62,500 nucleotides of DNA. Source: Entophlyctis helioformis. Its lineage: Eukaryota > Chytridiomycota > Chytridiomycetes > Chytridiales > Chytriomycetaceae. How positions within the stretch are numbered: the stretch's first letter is position 1; every line of letters begins with the position of its first letter. Positions 47,513 to 60,100 of the stretch are shown here, in pieces. The translations under genes and the position numbers were made by a program. The stretch spans positions 1 to 62,500 of the forward strand of contig JAHLKH010000167.1 in assembly GCA_025526915.1 (NCBI GenBank), read 5' to 3'. The notes beneath the pieces are model-generated. The model was not told the origin of the DNA, searched no databases, and saw only the letters and a list, made by a program, of their open reading frames with translations.

Positions 47513-47962
47513 ATTGGAACTGTGTGTGTGGTTGGTGGTTGGGTTGGTTGGAGTGGACACCTTTATTTCCCTATGGTATCTCTTGCAGATCGCTTTTTCA
47601 ATACCACGTTGATGTTTTCTTTGACTCTTGGCATCCTGCTCGTGGTTGCTGGTGGTTGCTTGCTGGTGGTGCTGTGCCAGTCAGATAGACGCGTGGCCGT
47701 GGCGTTATTGCATGGCCAGACCGACCGTGTCGCTCTCGGGCTCTCTGCAGCCGAAGCAGCCGGAGCAGCAAGGGATTCGTACTTGGCAGCACACATTGAC
47801 CAGCATGAGACTCATCAGTGCCAGGTTCATGGCGACAATCTCATTGGTGAGCGAGTGCAGCAGCGGCGACCAGTCGTGGCACAGCGTGAGTGCACCGGGA
47901 CAGAGTGTTAGACTGCAACAGACATGGTCTTGCACACAATGGGTTTATTGGGTCTTGCTGTA
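47513..47962. other. Intergenic region between convergent POM152 and kinesin genes
   Basis: 450 bp between two stop codons. GGTTGGTT-type simple sequence follows the POM152 stop. Short ORFs exist on both strands, one with a hydrophobic stretch, but none shows family similarity or a clear start context. Probably both 3' UTRs and terminators. Confidence 0.6.
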
Positions 47963-50900
47963 TTAATAGTTTAGAAAGGCGTAGCGGGCCATGAACTTGT
48001 CCAAGAGGGCTGCGTCGTCGTCCGAGTCTGTGCGCGACGGCTGGCGTTGGATGGACACCGGCGACACTGCAAGCGGTGAGAGTGGGGCCTGTTTGGCGTG
48101 ATCCATGTTTGGCGTCGATGGCTGGCCATCTTCAGACCCGGCCATCGCAGATCCAGTTGGCGCGGCAGACGACAGAAGCTGAGCGACTGATGTAATGATG
48201 GTCAGTGGTGCCGGCTTTGTGGGCGACATGTCCAGTGAAGATGCCAGGCTCGTGTCCTGAGATGATGGCGATACTGCTGGGGTGTTATGGACAAGAATAG
48301 CAGATGCGCCGACGAGTGACTGCACAAGTTTGGGCACTTGAGCCACGCTCGATTGGTCAGGCCGGTGGACGATCGGCGCAACCAGAGTCGACGACGAGGC
48401 TTTTGATGCTATAGACTCATGGTCGAGTCTTGATTCTGCGGCAAGATGCAGTCAGCATACGCTGACAATCAGATGGGTCGCGGTTGAACAGAGGCAACCT
48501 ACCCAGCGTCTCAAGCTGAGTGCGCCAGCTGTCGACTTGCTCTTCCAGATCGTGGATGCGCGCAAGGCTGACTGACATTTCAGCACTGCGCTCCTCTGGT
48601 TCCAACATTCGAAGCGAGTCAGCGGCATCGCTAGCACAATGTACAAGGACGGCGCAGTCCTACCCTTGATTCGCGCAACATAGCCTTCAAGGGTCACAAT
48701 CGTGTTCTCCAACTGAGCAATGCGCTCAAATGGCTCAGTGCTGCCGACGGTATGATTACTGCGAGCTGCATCCACAAGCCTCAGTCAGCGTTGGCATGAA
48801 ATGCAGTCAGCAGAACGAGAGCGATTACCATCAGATGCAGCAAGGCGTGCACGCAGCGACTCGTTTTCTGTCTCAAGTTCGACAACACGCGACTTGATCG
48901 CGGACATGGCGCGCTCGTGCTCTGCATTGACGACTGATTCGACATTGGGCTCGTACACATTGCGAATCTTGCGCGACGCAGCAGCATACTTGACGTTTTC
49001 AAAAGCAGCATATCAGATGATGCATGCATGGCACGACCACATCGGAATGCGCGACTCTACCTTGAGGGTGTTGACGCTCTCCTTGATATCCATTTCGAGG
49101 CTGGAAATGCAAGCCAGAATCACAGTCTTGCTGTTTCCTCCAAGGCTGTTTTGAAGCATGCGCTGCAAGGGCGGCGTATGTATGGCACTGGATGGATTAG
49201 GTTGCGGCCCAAGAAACGGCAAGGGGAAATCGCGCATACCGTAAGCTTGGATTCGCGGTATGGAACAATTGCTTGGGCAGCAGGGTCCGTTGTGTGGGTT
49301 GCCGCGTTGCTTGCCAGAGTATTCACAACGCGGCCAAGAGTCAAAAGCCCCTGGTTGATGGAGATTCCCTCAGCCAGCCGCTCGCCACTGCTTCTTGTGC
49401 GCTTAAGCTGAGCAGCGAGAGATGATTGCATGGACACAAGGTCAGCCCTCGCACGCAAATCAAACAAGCGGCGACCAGTGGCTCACCCGCTCAGAGCCGG
49501 CGAGATCGACAAAGTGGAGTTTGGATATGGTCGTGCTGCTGTCGGTCCGCTGCTGGAGCGTGACGGTAAAAATGGCATGTGATCTCGACGAAGTGTCGTT
49601 GAGCGATGTCGCTGCAGTGCAGCGCGCTGCCATTCCACGGTGAAGACAACTGTTGGCACCATCAATGTGTTAGTTTGAGAGCAGAGCGTCACCAAGGCAG
49701 CACGCGGTGCCACCTACCGCATGGCCTCGACAGCAGACGAGACGGGAACCTCAAGAGCACCGCTGACAAAGACGCGGCCGTCGGGTGTCTGGCGGATCTG
49801 TACACTGGCTGGTTTGGATGGCGATGTGGAGGGACGCGAGGGTTTGTATGAGGCGCGACTGAACGACGACGAGTGTGACGATGCAGTGTGGGATGGCGCG
49901 GCCGTGTATGTGTTGAGGAGATCGTGCCACTCTTCGTTGTAGAGCTCCAAAAACGAAATGAGGACGGTGGTGGTCGTGAACGGCTTGTCGTCTGATGGCT
50001 GGGGCGATGGCGACCGTGCAGACAGATCGAGCATCTCAAACAGGCGATGCAGAGCACGCGGGACCATCTGCGCCAGACATTCATGGGAATGTGAGAAGTT
50101 GATCACGAGGGTGTCGGATCGTACGGGACTGCAACTTACACCCATGGACGCGGCGTTGGCAGAGATGGAGGATGCAGGCTCATGCCGAGCGTGAATGTCT
50201 TGCCAGATCCAGTCTGGCCCTGGACGGTGGGGTGAATGCCCGGCGAATGTCAGTGGGCAGGAGCCAGAGCCATTCAACAGACGACTGCCGCCTTACATAG
50301 GCCAGAAACGTGCAGTTGACGCCGGCCACGAAGGCGTCGAGCATAGGCAGGACCTCGGCAGAGAAGATGTCGGCCTGCGATGGCGGGATGGACAGGGTGG
50401 ACAGGTGGACAAGGTGGACGGTGAGTGATCGGCTCGTGACGCAAAGCTTGTTTGGGCGGCCCCCACCTGCAGCGATGCTGGGCCGTAGATGGCGTCGAGC
50501 TCGTACGAGTCGGAGGCGTGCGTGCGGTCGACCAGCATGGTGGTGGGCGACACTCTGCGCAGCGAGCGGCACTCGCCGGTGCGGCCGGGCCTGCTGGTGG
50601 CCGGCGGGTGGCTTGCGAGGCTGCCCGCCGAGGACGCCGCAGAGCCGTTGGACACCATCGACGACGAGCTGGCGCGCTTGCGCAGGGGCGGCGGCTGGCT
50701 GGGCCGCAGCGTCTGCGACTGCGAGTGCGGCAGGCTCTTTGGCGGCAGCAGCGAGCGGGCCCTGTACGCAGACGCAATGGTGACGGGGGCAGTCGACGGC
50801 TGGCTGCTGCTGCTGTTGCTGTTGCCGTTGTTGCCGTTGTACGACAGCGACGGCATCGACGACGCCGAGGCGGACGGCGACAGCGACAGCGGCTTTGCGG

Positions 50901-51084
50901 GCTCGGGACGCAGCCGCAGACACACACGCACGTTGGACGGCGTCGGGGCGGAAGGGCTGCTGGCGGGCGGGGGCGGCTCGGGGGCGGGCGGCTCGGGGGC
51001 GGGCGGCGACAGCGACTCGCGGGCAGCGGCACGCAGCGCGGCAGCCTTGGCGGCCAGCACCGGCAGCCGCGACTGAAACGGCAT
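47963..51084 (-). CDS. Kinesin motor protein, kinesin-4-like
   Basis: N-terminal plus-end-type motor. The start [20 protein letters not shown] leads to a Pro-rich leader and beta-1 [11 protein letters not shown] Ser/Pro/Asn-rich insertion of roughly 100 residues separates this from [16 protein letters not shown]-binding [16 protein letters not shown] spans a GTAAGG...CAG intron. Switch motifs are [14 protein letters not shown] and [10 protein letters not shown]. Then come [42 protein letters not shown] and [20 protein letters not shown]. The order and wording of the last blocks resemble kinesin-4. Short coiled coils ([40 protein letters not shown]) and a Ser/Pro-rich tail ending YAFLNY follow. 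Many short introns. Start is 69 bp from the divergent DUF885 gene. Confidence 0.92.
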
Positions 51085-51153
51085 CGTCGGTGCGCGGTCG
51101 GAGTTGCGCGCAAAGTGCCCGACGCACACAAACGCACACACACGCATCGACGC

Positions 51154-54100
51154 ATGTTCGGCAAGCTGCTGCGCAGGCGACGGGCGAGCAAGGCCGCCAA
51201 GGCTGCTGCTGCTGGCACAGACGACAAAGGCACAGACACAGACGCGAGCCGCTCGGACCGGCCGCAGGCGGTCGCCGCCTTGATGGACGAGCTCGTCGAC
51301 CTTGCCGTGCAGAGTGCACCCAGTGAGCACGCGCGTGCGGCGGCTGTGCGTTGGGCCGCATGCATCCCTCGGCTGACTTGTGCCGTGTCGGGCCCGTCCG
51401 CCAGGCGTCGGCGGCATGTTCGGCTATCCCAAGTACCAGGACGAGGTCTTCAACGTCTCCGAGTCGTTTGTGGCCGCGTCGCTGGCCAGGTCCAAGGCCA
51501 TCCTCGCGCAGGCCGAGGTGCTGGACGCTGCGACGCTCTCGGCGGCAGACCTTGCGGGCGTTGCGCTCATCAAGAGCATGGTCCACGACGTGCTGCTCAC
51601 GGTGCAGGGCTACGACCGCGAGATCCCCTGCCAGCACATGTTTGGCGCTTTCTCGTCCTTTGACCTGGACATCACCAGGTGCGTCCTCCGTGCCTCGACG
51701 GACTCCACCTGCAAGATCTCTGATGTCGGCACCTCTTTGGGCCCACAAAGTCCGACATTCGAGATGTGATCACGCCCACTGTGCCGGCTGCCCTGTCTGC
51801 AACTGACATGCTGGATCTGGACGTCTGCAGCTACCAGCAGCTCAGGAACGCCAAGGACGCCGAGAACTACGTCTCTCGCCTCTCCAAGACACCCGAGCGC
51901 TTCAACGACTGCATCATCGCGTTCCGTGCTGGTATTGAGGCTGGCATCACGCTGCCTGCCGAGTCGATCAAGCTCATGATTGAAAAGTGCAACAACATGG
52001 CCGTTGAAGATCCCACCACCAGCCTGTTCTTCACCGAGTTCAAGGACAAGATCGCTGCCGTCGGTCTTCCCGAGGACTACCTTGTGCCTGTGATCCGCGA
52101 CAGCCTCGTGCCTGCATACAAGGCTGTTGCCGCGTTCCTTGAGACTGAGTATCTCCCGCACGCACGCAAGAACCCTGGCATCTACGGTCTGCCCGACTAC
52201 GAGCGTGTGTACAACGACCTGATCTACCTCAACACGACCACTCGCTACACGGCCGAAGAGCTGCACCAGATTGGTCTCAATGAGGTGTCGCGGATCCGTG
52301 CACGCATGGAAGCCATCAAGGACGAGACCAAGTTTGACGGCTCTCTTGCCGAGCTGTTCGAGGCTCTCAAGGACCGCAAACGCTTCCCTCAACTGTACCT
52401 TGCATCCGAGGATGACTATGTGCCGCACTACAAGTCCCTCATCGAACGCATTGGCAAGACAATGCCCGAATACTTTAGCAAGTTCCCCAAGTTTGCTTGT
52501 GGCGTGGAGGCTGTGGCCAAGGCAGCGGAATCTTCGTCGCCGACCGCCATGTACCAGCCTGGCACGCCCGAGAAGCCCGGCACGTTCTTTGCAAACGTTG
52601 CCATTGCCAAAAGCTCGCCCATGCATACTGCCATGGCGCTCACGCTCCACGAGGCAATCCCAGGCCACCACCACCAGGTGTCGCTGGCGTTTGAGAAGCC
52701 AGAGCAGCACCTTCTTTTCAAGTTGGCCAACTACACCGCGTTTGACGAGGGCTGGGGTCTCTACGCCGAGTATCTTGGCGAGGGTAAACGCGCGCAGCTT
52801 TCACGCTGATCCATGTCGTGCACCTGGCTGACATCATGCACTCGACAGAGATGAAAATGTACGACACGCCACTCGATCTTCTTGGCCGTCTTGAGATGGA
52901 GATGTTCCGCGCTCTGCGGCTTGTGGTCGACACGGGTCTTCACACCAAGGGATGGACCGTCGACCAGTCTGTCCAGTACATGAGCGAGCATGTGTCCATG
53001 TCGCACCAGAAGCTGCTCAACGATGTCAAGCGCTACTCGATCATGCCCGGCCAGGCCCTTGCCTACAAGGTCGGTGAGATCAAGATCCGCGAGGTGCGCA
53101 AGTACGCCGAGGAGCAGCTTGGCACCAAGTTCAACATCCGCGACTTCCACGATGTTGTGCTTGACTCTGGGTCGGTGCGTCTCGAGACTCTCGAGGCCAA
53201 TGTCAAGAACTGGGTCGAGACCATCAAGTGCAAGCCCAAGAACAAGGCATACTTCATTCTCAGATCTGTCATGGATGACTATGTCGACCTTGTCTTCCGC
53301 TCGTCTCCAGGTGGGCCGCTATTGCCACTCTGTGGTTTGATGCTCGTTGCTGAATCCAACCGACTGACACGATGGACAGTTGAGGGCGTCATCTTTGACT
53401 ACCCCAAGTACCAGGACGAGATCTTCAATGTGTCAAAGGCGGCCACCGACCGCGAGCTTGAGAAAGTGCACGAGTCGCTCGCCATCCTGGACAGCCTTGA
53501 TGTCGCCGAGCTGAATGCTGAGGAGATCAACGATCTTGGTCTTCTGCGTGGCTGCTTCAACGAGATTCTTCTTCGCAACTCTTGCTGGGGATACGAGATT
53601 CCGTGCACGCACATGGACAACGCCTTTGCCCAGCTTGACATGAGCATTCTTCCGTATGTGATCACGCCCATTGTGCCGGCTGCCCTGTCTGCAACTGACA
53701 TGCTGGATCTGACGTCTGCAGCTACCAGCAGCTCAGGAACGCCAAGGACGCCGAGAACTACGTCTCTCGCCTCTCCAAGACACCCGAGCGCTTCAACGAC
53801 TGCATCATCGCGTTCCGTGCTGGAATTGCGGCTGGCATCACGCTGCCTGCCGAGTCGATCAAGCTCATGATTGAAAAGTGCAACAACATGGCCGTTGAAG
53901 ATCCCACCACCAGCCTGTTCTTCACCGAGTTCAAGGACAAGATCGCTGCCGTCGGTCTTCCCGAGGACTACCTTGTGCCTGTGATCCGCGACAGCCTCGT
54001 GCCTGCATACAAGGCTGTTGCCGCGTTCCTTGAGACTGAGTATCTCCCGCACGCACGCAAGAACCCTGGCATCTACGGCCTGCCCGACTACGAGCGTGTG

Positions 54101-55201
54101 TACAACGACCTGATCTACCTCAACACGACCACTCGCTACACGGCCGAAGAGCTGCATCAGATCGGTCTCAATGAGGTGTCGCGGATCCGCAAGCGCATGG
54201 AAGCCATCAAGGACGAGATGTTTGAAGGCACATTCGCCGAGTTCCTCGATGCGCTCAAGGACCGCAAACGCTTCCCACAGCTTTTCCTCGACACGGAAGA
54301 CGAGTTTATCCCGTACTACAAAGCCATGATCAAAGTGAGCAGGCTTCTGCTGACTCGGTGCGTGAGGGCACGGTTACTGACGCGACATGCCATCGTAGCG
54401 TATCAACACAAAGATGCCCAAGTTCTTCAACAAGTTCCCCAAGTTCCAGTGTGACGTGCAGGCTGTCCCCAAAGCCGCCGAAGAGTCGGCTCCCGTGGCG
54501 TACTACCAGGCTGGCACGGCCGACCAGCCCGGCGCATTCTTGGCCAACATCGGTCTGTCCAAGGCGTCTCCTATCCACAGTGCGATGGCCCTCACGCTCC
54601 ACGAGGCCATTCCTGGCCACCACCACCAGATTTCGCTGGCCAACGAGCGCGTCACCAGCCATCTGTTCTACAAGCTGTCCGAGTACACTGCATATGACGA
54701 GGGATGGGGTCTCTACTCAGAGTTCCTTGGCGAAGGTGAGTGAGTGGCGTTGGTGCCACGTTCGAAGCGCAAGCCGATTGCAACCGACTGACCATGCTCT
54801 GGCCAACCGCCATAGAGATGAAAATGTACGACACTCCACTCGATCTTCTCGGCCGTCTCGAAATGGAAATGTTCCGTGCGCTGCGTCTTGTCGTTGACAC
54901 GGGCCTTCATGCCAAGGGATGGTCGATTGACGACTGCGTCAAGCTCATGAGCGAGAATCTCTCCATGTCGGCTGAAGAGACGCTCAGCGAGGTCAAGAGA
55001 TACACGATTCTCCCCGGCCAGGCTCTTGCGTACAAGGTCGGCGAGATCAAGATCCGCGAGCTGCGCAAGCATGCAGAGACGATTCTTGGAGAGCGGTTTG
55101 ACATCCGTGGGTTCCATGACGTGCTGCTGGACTCTGGATCGGTGCGACTCGAGACGCTGGAAGCCAATGTCGAGGCTTGGATCGCGGGTGTCAAGGCATA
55201 G
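51154..55201 (+). CDS. Double DUF885 protein (two tandem metallopeptidase-like domains)
   Basis: One gene with two complete DUF885 units. Exon 1 encodes a basic start (MFGKLLRRRRASKAAKAA). Unit 1 begins GYPKYQDEVFNVSESF and has the putative metal motif HEAIPGHHHQ, DEGWGLYAEYLGE and EMKMYDTPLDLLGRLEMEMF. It ends DYVDLVFRSSP without a stop and splices (intron about 53310-53379) into unit 2: FDYPKYQDEIFNVSKA, HEAIPGHHHQ, DEGWGLYSEFLGE, ending AWIAGVKA. DUF885 proteins are mainly bacterial and uncharacterised; the HExxxH-like motif suggests a hydrolase. One G is missing near 53711 relative to unit 1, and the junction near 51679-51763 has no clean acceptor in phase. A bacterial origin is possible but unproven. 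Confidence 0.85.
51766..52326 (+). repeat. Near-identical ~560-bp patch, unit 1 of DUF885 gene
   Basis: Matches 53658-54217 almost base for base (from VITPxVPAALSATDML to EVSRIR and MEAIKDE), while sequence on both sides differs clearly between the two units. The offset changes from 1892 to 1891 at the missing base near 53711. Confidence 0.9.
53658..54217 (+). repeat. Near-identical ~560-bp patch, unit 2 of DUF885 gene
   Basis: Partner of 51766-52326; see that entry. The patch lies wholly within coding sequence. Confidence 0.9.
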
Positions 55202-55522
55202 ACATTGCCTATCGATCATAAACGGATGTTATGGCTGCTGCTTGGTTGCTGCTGAAGCTTGTGTGAACAACGGCGAGCGTCTCGATGACAACGGATGACC
55301 GATCCCATGCTCACACTGCACTGCCGAGCAGTCATGGCATCGGTCTGTTGGCAACACCCTCATCCCGCTGAAGCCTGCTGGCCTGCTCACGGCATTGGGA
55401 CCGATCCTGCTGCTGGGATCCAGAAGATGGCAGGCTGCACTGGTATCTATGTTCATTGAAAGTGCGTACATGGCATGGAGCAGACCGGCTGCTCGTGTGG
55501 TGGCTGCTCAGTGCACAGGCGA

Positions 55523-56151
55523 TCAGGCCGAAGAAGAAGGTGGCGCCTTGAACTCGGGAAGGCCTTTGACGAACGACTCGAATGCAGACAGAGCAGCCAC
55601 GGCGGCCGAGTCCCAGTCGGCGTTGCCCGTCGACGGGAACGGCGTCTTTGCCTTGCTGGCGGCGTCTGCTGGCACACCTTCGATGCTGCGGATCTCGGCA
55701 TGGATCGCATTGAGCGTCGCACTGGTCTCGTCGATCGCCTGGCGCTGCTGGCCCATGTTGTCCACAAGGCGATCGGCCATCTTCGCCAGCATCTGCGAGG
55801 ACTCTTGGCTGCAGACGGCGGCATGGACCGGATCTCGCTGAGCAGCTGCCCGTGCGTTGCCGTGGTCTCGTCGAGCACCTGCTGCTGCTGGCGCAGAGTG
55901 GCATCGAGGCGCTCGGCCGTCTGGCGCAGCATGGTGATGCGCACATGGTCGTCGGGCGAGAGCACAGCGGCGTGGTTGTGGTTGCGGCCGCCCCTTGGAG
56001 TTGCGTTGTCGTCGCGGGAGTAGCGCAGGTTGAACTTGCCAAACGGAGTCTCGACGGTGCGGACGAGCGTGACGACGCTGCCGTCCTCGCTAGTGTAGGG
56101 AACGGTGGCCTTGGCAGCGGCATCATCGACGAGCATGACTGTGAACGTCAT
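55523..56151 (-). CDS. Hypothetical coiled-coil protein
   Basis: Not recognised. The start is MTFTVMLVDDAAAKATVPYT. A short beta-like N-terminal part (GSVVTLVRTVETPFGKFNLR) is followed by two heptad-rich helices: RITMLRQTAERLDATLRQQQ with QVLDETTATHGQLLSEIRSM, and QMLAKMADRLVDNMGQQRQA with IDETSATLNAIHAEIRSIEG. The two helices look like repeats of each other (LDETTATHGQLLSEIRS / IDETSATLNAIHAEIRS). It ends in a Ser/Pro tail. The frame changes by one base between the helices, near 55795-55815. Corrected length is about 209 residues. No membrane segment. Confidence 0.6.
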
Positions 56152-56500
56152 TGTGCAGGTGGCTGTTGGTTCTGGTGACGGCAACAGCGGCGACAGCGCC
56201 GTCTTTGTAGGCGAATCTTCTGGCGGCTGCCACGTTGCGTGACGTGTCGTGCCACGTTGCGCCGTTCTGTTCGACGTGGCAACGGCTGCAGCGAGCACCG
56301 ACAGCGACGACATGGCGCCGTCTGCATAGCACCTGCAGAACAGTCGGCAGCCGGCTGCCCTTGGCCGCACTCACATCGTGCAGGCTTTTAGAGCGAGTGG
56401 CAGCAGAGATCCACGCCATGATCCTCAAGGCAGCCGGCCATCTCACCCGCTCCGTGCACGACCATCGCTGCAAGTGTTTCCGTTGGAACACCAAGAGCTG

Positions 56501-56827
56501 ATGAGGGGCGAGCTGAACAGTCGGCGTCTGCTGCATGTCTCCGTTCGACACGGCTGGCTTGATCTACTTGACTGTGTGTATCCAACCGCACTCGCTCTCT
56601 TGGCCGTCTGCTGTGAGCAACTCGATCTGCTCAAGCACTCCAGCTCACACGCCAAGACTGTCCAACTCCACGGATTCAACTCTGTCAGCAGCAACACACA
56701 CTCGTTCAAAGCGGTCGACGAAGCTGCGATGCATGCACATCTGGATGCCATGCGGCTCTTGTTTGAGGAGCATGTGAATAGAGACACAAACAAGGCGAGC
56801 ATCAAGCAGCATGCGCCAATGGCGTAA
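56501..56827 (+). CDS. Doubtful small ORF
   Basis: 109 codons beginning MRGELNSRRLLHVSVRHGWL and ending KASIKQHAPMA. The region 56152-57108 otherwise shows no recognisable gene. The ORF has a plausible helical end (HLDAMRLLFEEHVNRDTN) but no family match, and it could be chance. Confidence 0.2.
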   Translation: MRGELNSRRLLHVSVRHGWLDLLDCVYPTALALLAVCCEQLDLLKHSSSHAKTVQLHGFNSVSSNTHSFKAVDEAAMHAHLDAMRLLFEEHVNRDTNKASIKQHAPMA

Positions 56828-57108
56828 CGCTGTCCAATGTGTATCTGACGAATGCACACGTCACGGTGATACTCAACACACTGCTCGCAGCTGCACTTTC
56901 AATACACAGAGTTTCATTACATGCAGCCGACGCTAAAGCCGTTTCACATCCAACCCAGTTTTGTGAGAAGCATGCGAGCAGCTGACAGCATATGCACTCC
57001 TCTCGACATAAACCTTCAGACCACTTTAGACATGCAACTTGGTGTTCATTGGTGGTACATGTTCAATCGACTTGATGGCAGTCTTTGTTTGGTTCGACAC
57101 TCGTGGAT

Positions 57109-60100
57109 CTAAGCCAGCTTGAATGTGAATGTCTTGCTGAGCACACGCTTGATCTTGGCTACAAAACTCTTTCCTGCGGGCTTGATGTCATGGGGTTCAG
57201 TCACAGTCGCGGCGTTTGCAGGCTGGATGCCGTTGTCCTTGGCAGGAAGCACGCTTGTTGCCATGGGCTGGTCGGCAGCAAGTCCCATCATGGTACGGAT
57301 AGCAGCAGCAAAGGCCACAGCAAACTCGCCGTCGCGTGGAATGTCGTGGCCAGCGTCGTGCTCAAGCATCATGCACATGTCGGCTCGGTACGAGCTGCGC
57401 AGTCCGGTTCGGAACACTTGCTCTTCGTTGGTGCCAAATGCGTGGATGGACGGGATGCTGACAGTCGCATGGGCAGATGACACGAGCGACGACTTGGTGG
57501 AGGCTGGACCAGAGAAAAGAGCACTGAACTTCCATGTGCGCTGGATCTTGCCCTTGTGTGCAAGCTGGTCGAGCATCTCGACGACCATGGCGCCTTGCGA
57601 GAAGCCGAGCAGACCGTCGATGGGACCAAGAGACGCAGGCTTCCATGACATTTTGGACACAGCGCGTTGGTATCAGCTTTGTGGTGAACAGAGACTGCGG
57701 AACCACTCGAACCACTCCATATCGGGATAGATCTCACTCATCGCTGTGGCGATGATAGAAGAGTGTCAGTTGCAGGATAGAAGCATGCATCATCAGACTC
57801 AGGAGACTTACGTGACGATGACGTCTTGAAGGGTGCTTGGATGAACACAAACTCGATGTTGTCGCCAAAGTGTGCCTTGAGACCGGACAGCTGGAACTCC
57901 ATGTGGACGGGGTTGGATGCCTGGCCGTGGAGACAGGCGATACGGATGACATTCGTGTTGCTGCTCTCATCCTCGATGGAACTCTTGCGTTCAGCTGGAA
58001 GAACGGCCCTGGTGAGCAGTCCAAGTGTTGGATGCTTGAAGACGGTCTGCAGGGACAGAGTCGGGCAGTCAAAGGCAGACTGGATCTTGCGGACGAGAGC
58101 AATCGCGTTCAAGGAGTTGCCACCGAGTGCAAAGAACGACGTGTTGCGGCCAATCGACTCGACCGGCACACCAAGCACATCGGCCCACACGGCGGCCATG
58201 CGCATCTCGGCATCGCTCGACAGGCTCTCGACGACAATCACAACGTCCATGGCGGCGAGTGCCTTCTTGTCCGTCTTGCCGTTGGCGTTGGTCGGCATGG
58301 CGTCCAGTCCCACAAACACGGCCGGCACCATGTACGCTGGCAGGTGCTCGGACACCACATCGCGCAGCTCGTCGGCATCAATGTCGGCTGGTGTCACAAA
58401 GCCAACCAGATGCGTCTTGTCCTTGACAATGCTGCCGCCCCGTCACACGCGGATGCTTCATCAATGCGGCTGCAACCTCGTCCAGCTCAATGCGGTATCC
58501 CTTGAGCTTGACCTGGTCGTCACGGCGTCCGATGATCTCGAAGCGGCCGTCGGGAAGCATGCGTCCGAGATCGCCCGTCTTGAACATGCGGCTGCCACAC
58601 TTGGCTGCAAACTCGCCGCTCGCAAACGGATCGGCCAGGAACTTGTCGGCCGTCATCTCGGGAAGGTTGATGTATCCAGGCGACACGCCAATGCCGCCAA
58701 GAACATCTCGCCCATCACACCAGCAGGCACGCGGCGCTGCTGCTCGTCAAGGATGTACGACGCCATGTTCGGGAGAGGGCCGCCGATTGTCACATCTGCA
58801 GTCGGTGAAAGAATCGCTGCATGTGAGATGAGTGTGATCTCCGTCGGTCCATAGAAGTTGGCGAGCTGCGCTTCTTGCGACCACAGATCCTTGAGCTTCG
58901 CGGGACACGATTCGCCACTGACGGTCAGCGTCTTGATGTTTGGGAACTGCGAAGGCGAGCCGAGATGCGATAGACCGGTTGGCGTGATGATGAGTGCGTC
59001 GACTGACGCTGCTGTCTTGAACGCGTCCTCTTCGCGGAGCACAAGAGTGCAGCCGTGGGTCAAAGCAGACCAGGTCTCGCGTTGGCAGGCGTCGAAGCCG
59101 ATGGCCATGAACTGCGCAACTCGGTATCCAGGCTGCAATCCCATCAGCCGAGCGGTGAATGCGACGACGTTGACAACACCGGCGTGCGGCACTGGCACTC
59201 CCTTGGGATTGCCCGTCGAGCCTGATGTGTACACGATCATGAACACATCCGATCGAGATGCGGCGTGCTTCATGTCAGCCGATGCCTGGAATGCGACAAC
59301 AGCCTTGGTTGATGCCGCTGCCTTGAGATTATCGGCCGACACCATCACAACTCGCACGGTGGATGGCAGCTGCAGCTTGTCAATGTGCTCTTGTTCAGAC
59401 TCGGTCGACAGCACAACCGTCACGCCGGCATCGGCGAGAATGAACCGGATGCGCTCGGCTGGGAACTTGGAGTCGAGCGGCACAATCGTCGCGCCGGTCT
59501 TGAGCACAGCGAGCAGTGCAAGCGGGAACTCGAGGCATCGCTGCATGATCACTGCGACGCGCGAGCCAACGCCAATGCCGCCAAGTGCGACGATCTGGTT
59601 GGCAAGCAGAGTGCCGCACTTGTCCAGTTCGCCATACGTGATCGACTCGTCGCCGTACTCGACGGCCGTCCAGTCGGGATGCTCGGCAGCGACTGCCTCG
59701 AAGCCGTGGTGCACTGCCTCGTATGGCAGATCCACGAGTGGTCCGAAGCTGTGTGCATCGAGCAGCTGTGTCTGGGCAAGTGACAGATCCCAAAGCGGCT
59801 CGATCGACGACTGAGATGCGACTGCAGATGCAAGCTGGCCGACCGTGAAGTCAAACTCAGCCAGGATCGACGACGCCTGCGTGTGCGACAGCTGTCCAAA
59901 GTCACGCTTCGCCGTCCATGTGAAGCCGTCAGAGTGCGGGAACAGGATCAGCTCAAAGTCGTACGCATTTGACCGCGACGATCCTTGTGATCCAACTTGG
60001 CTGAACGGCAGCTTGGAGCCAGCGTCGCCTGACAGACGGTCGTCCTCTGGCAGGTTCTCAAACAAAAACAGTGTCTGGAACAGCCTGGCGTCCGATGCAA

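Noticed and set aside
47522..47911. Plus-strand ORF with a hydrophobic stretch downstream of POM152
   Set aside because: It lies between two convergent stops, overlaps an equally long minus-strand ORF, and has no family pattern; probably 3' UTR sequence.
50180..51748. Long minus-strand ORF over the kinesin N-terminus and DUF885 exon 1
   Set aside because: Wrong frame for the kinesin motifs; an antisense/frame shadow in GC-rich DNA.
56152..57108. Search for a gene between the coiled-coil gene and the NRPS
   Set aside because: Only short overlapping ORFs without family features or consistent splice structure; one is listed at low confidence.
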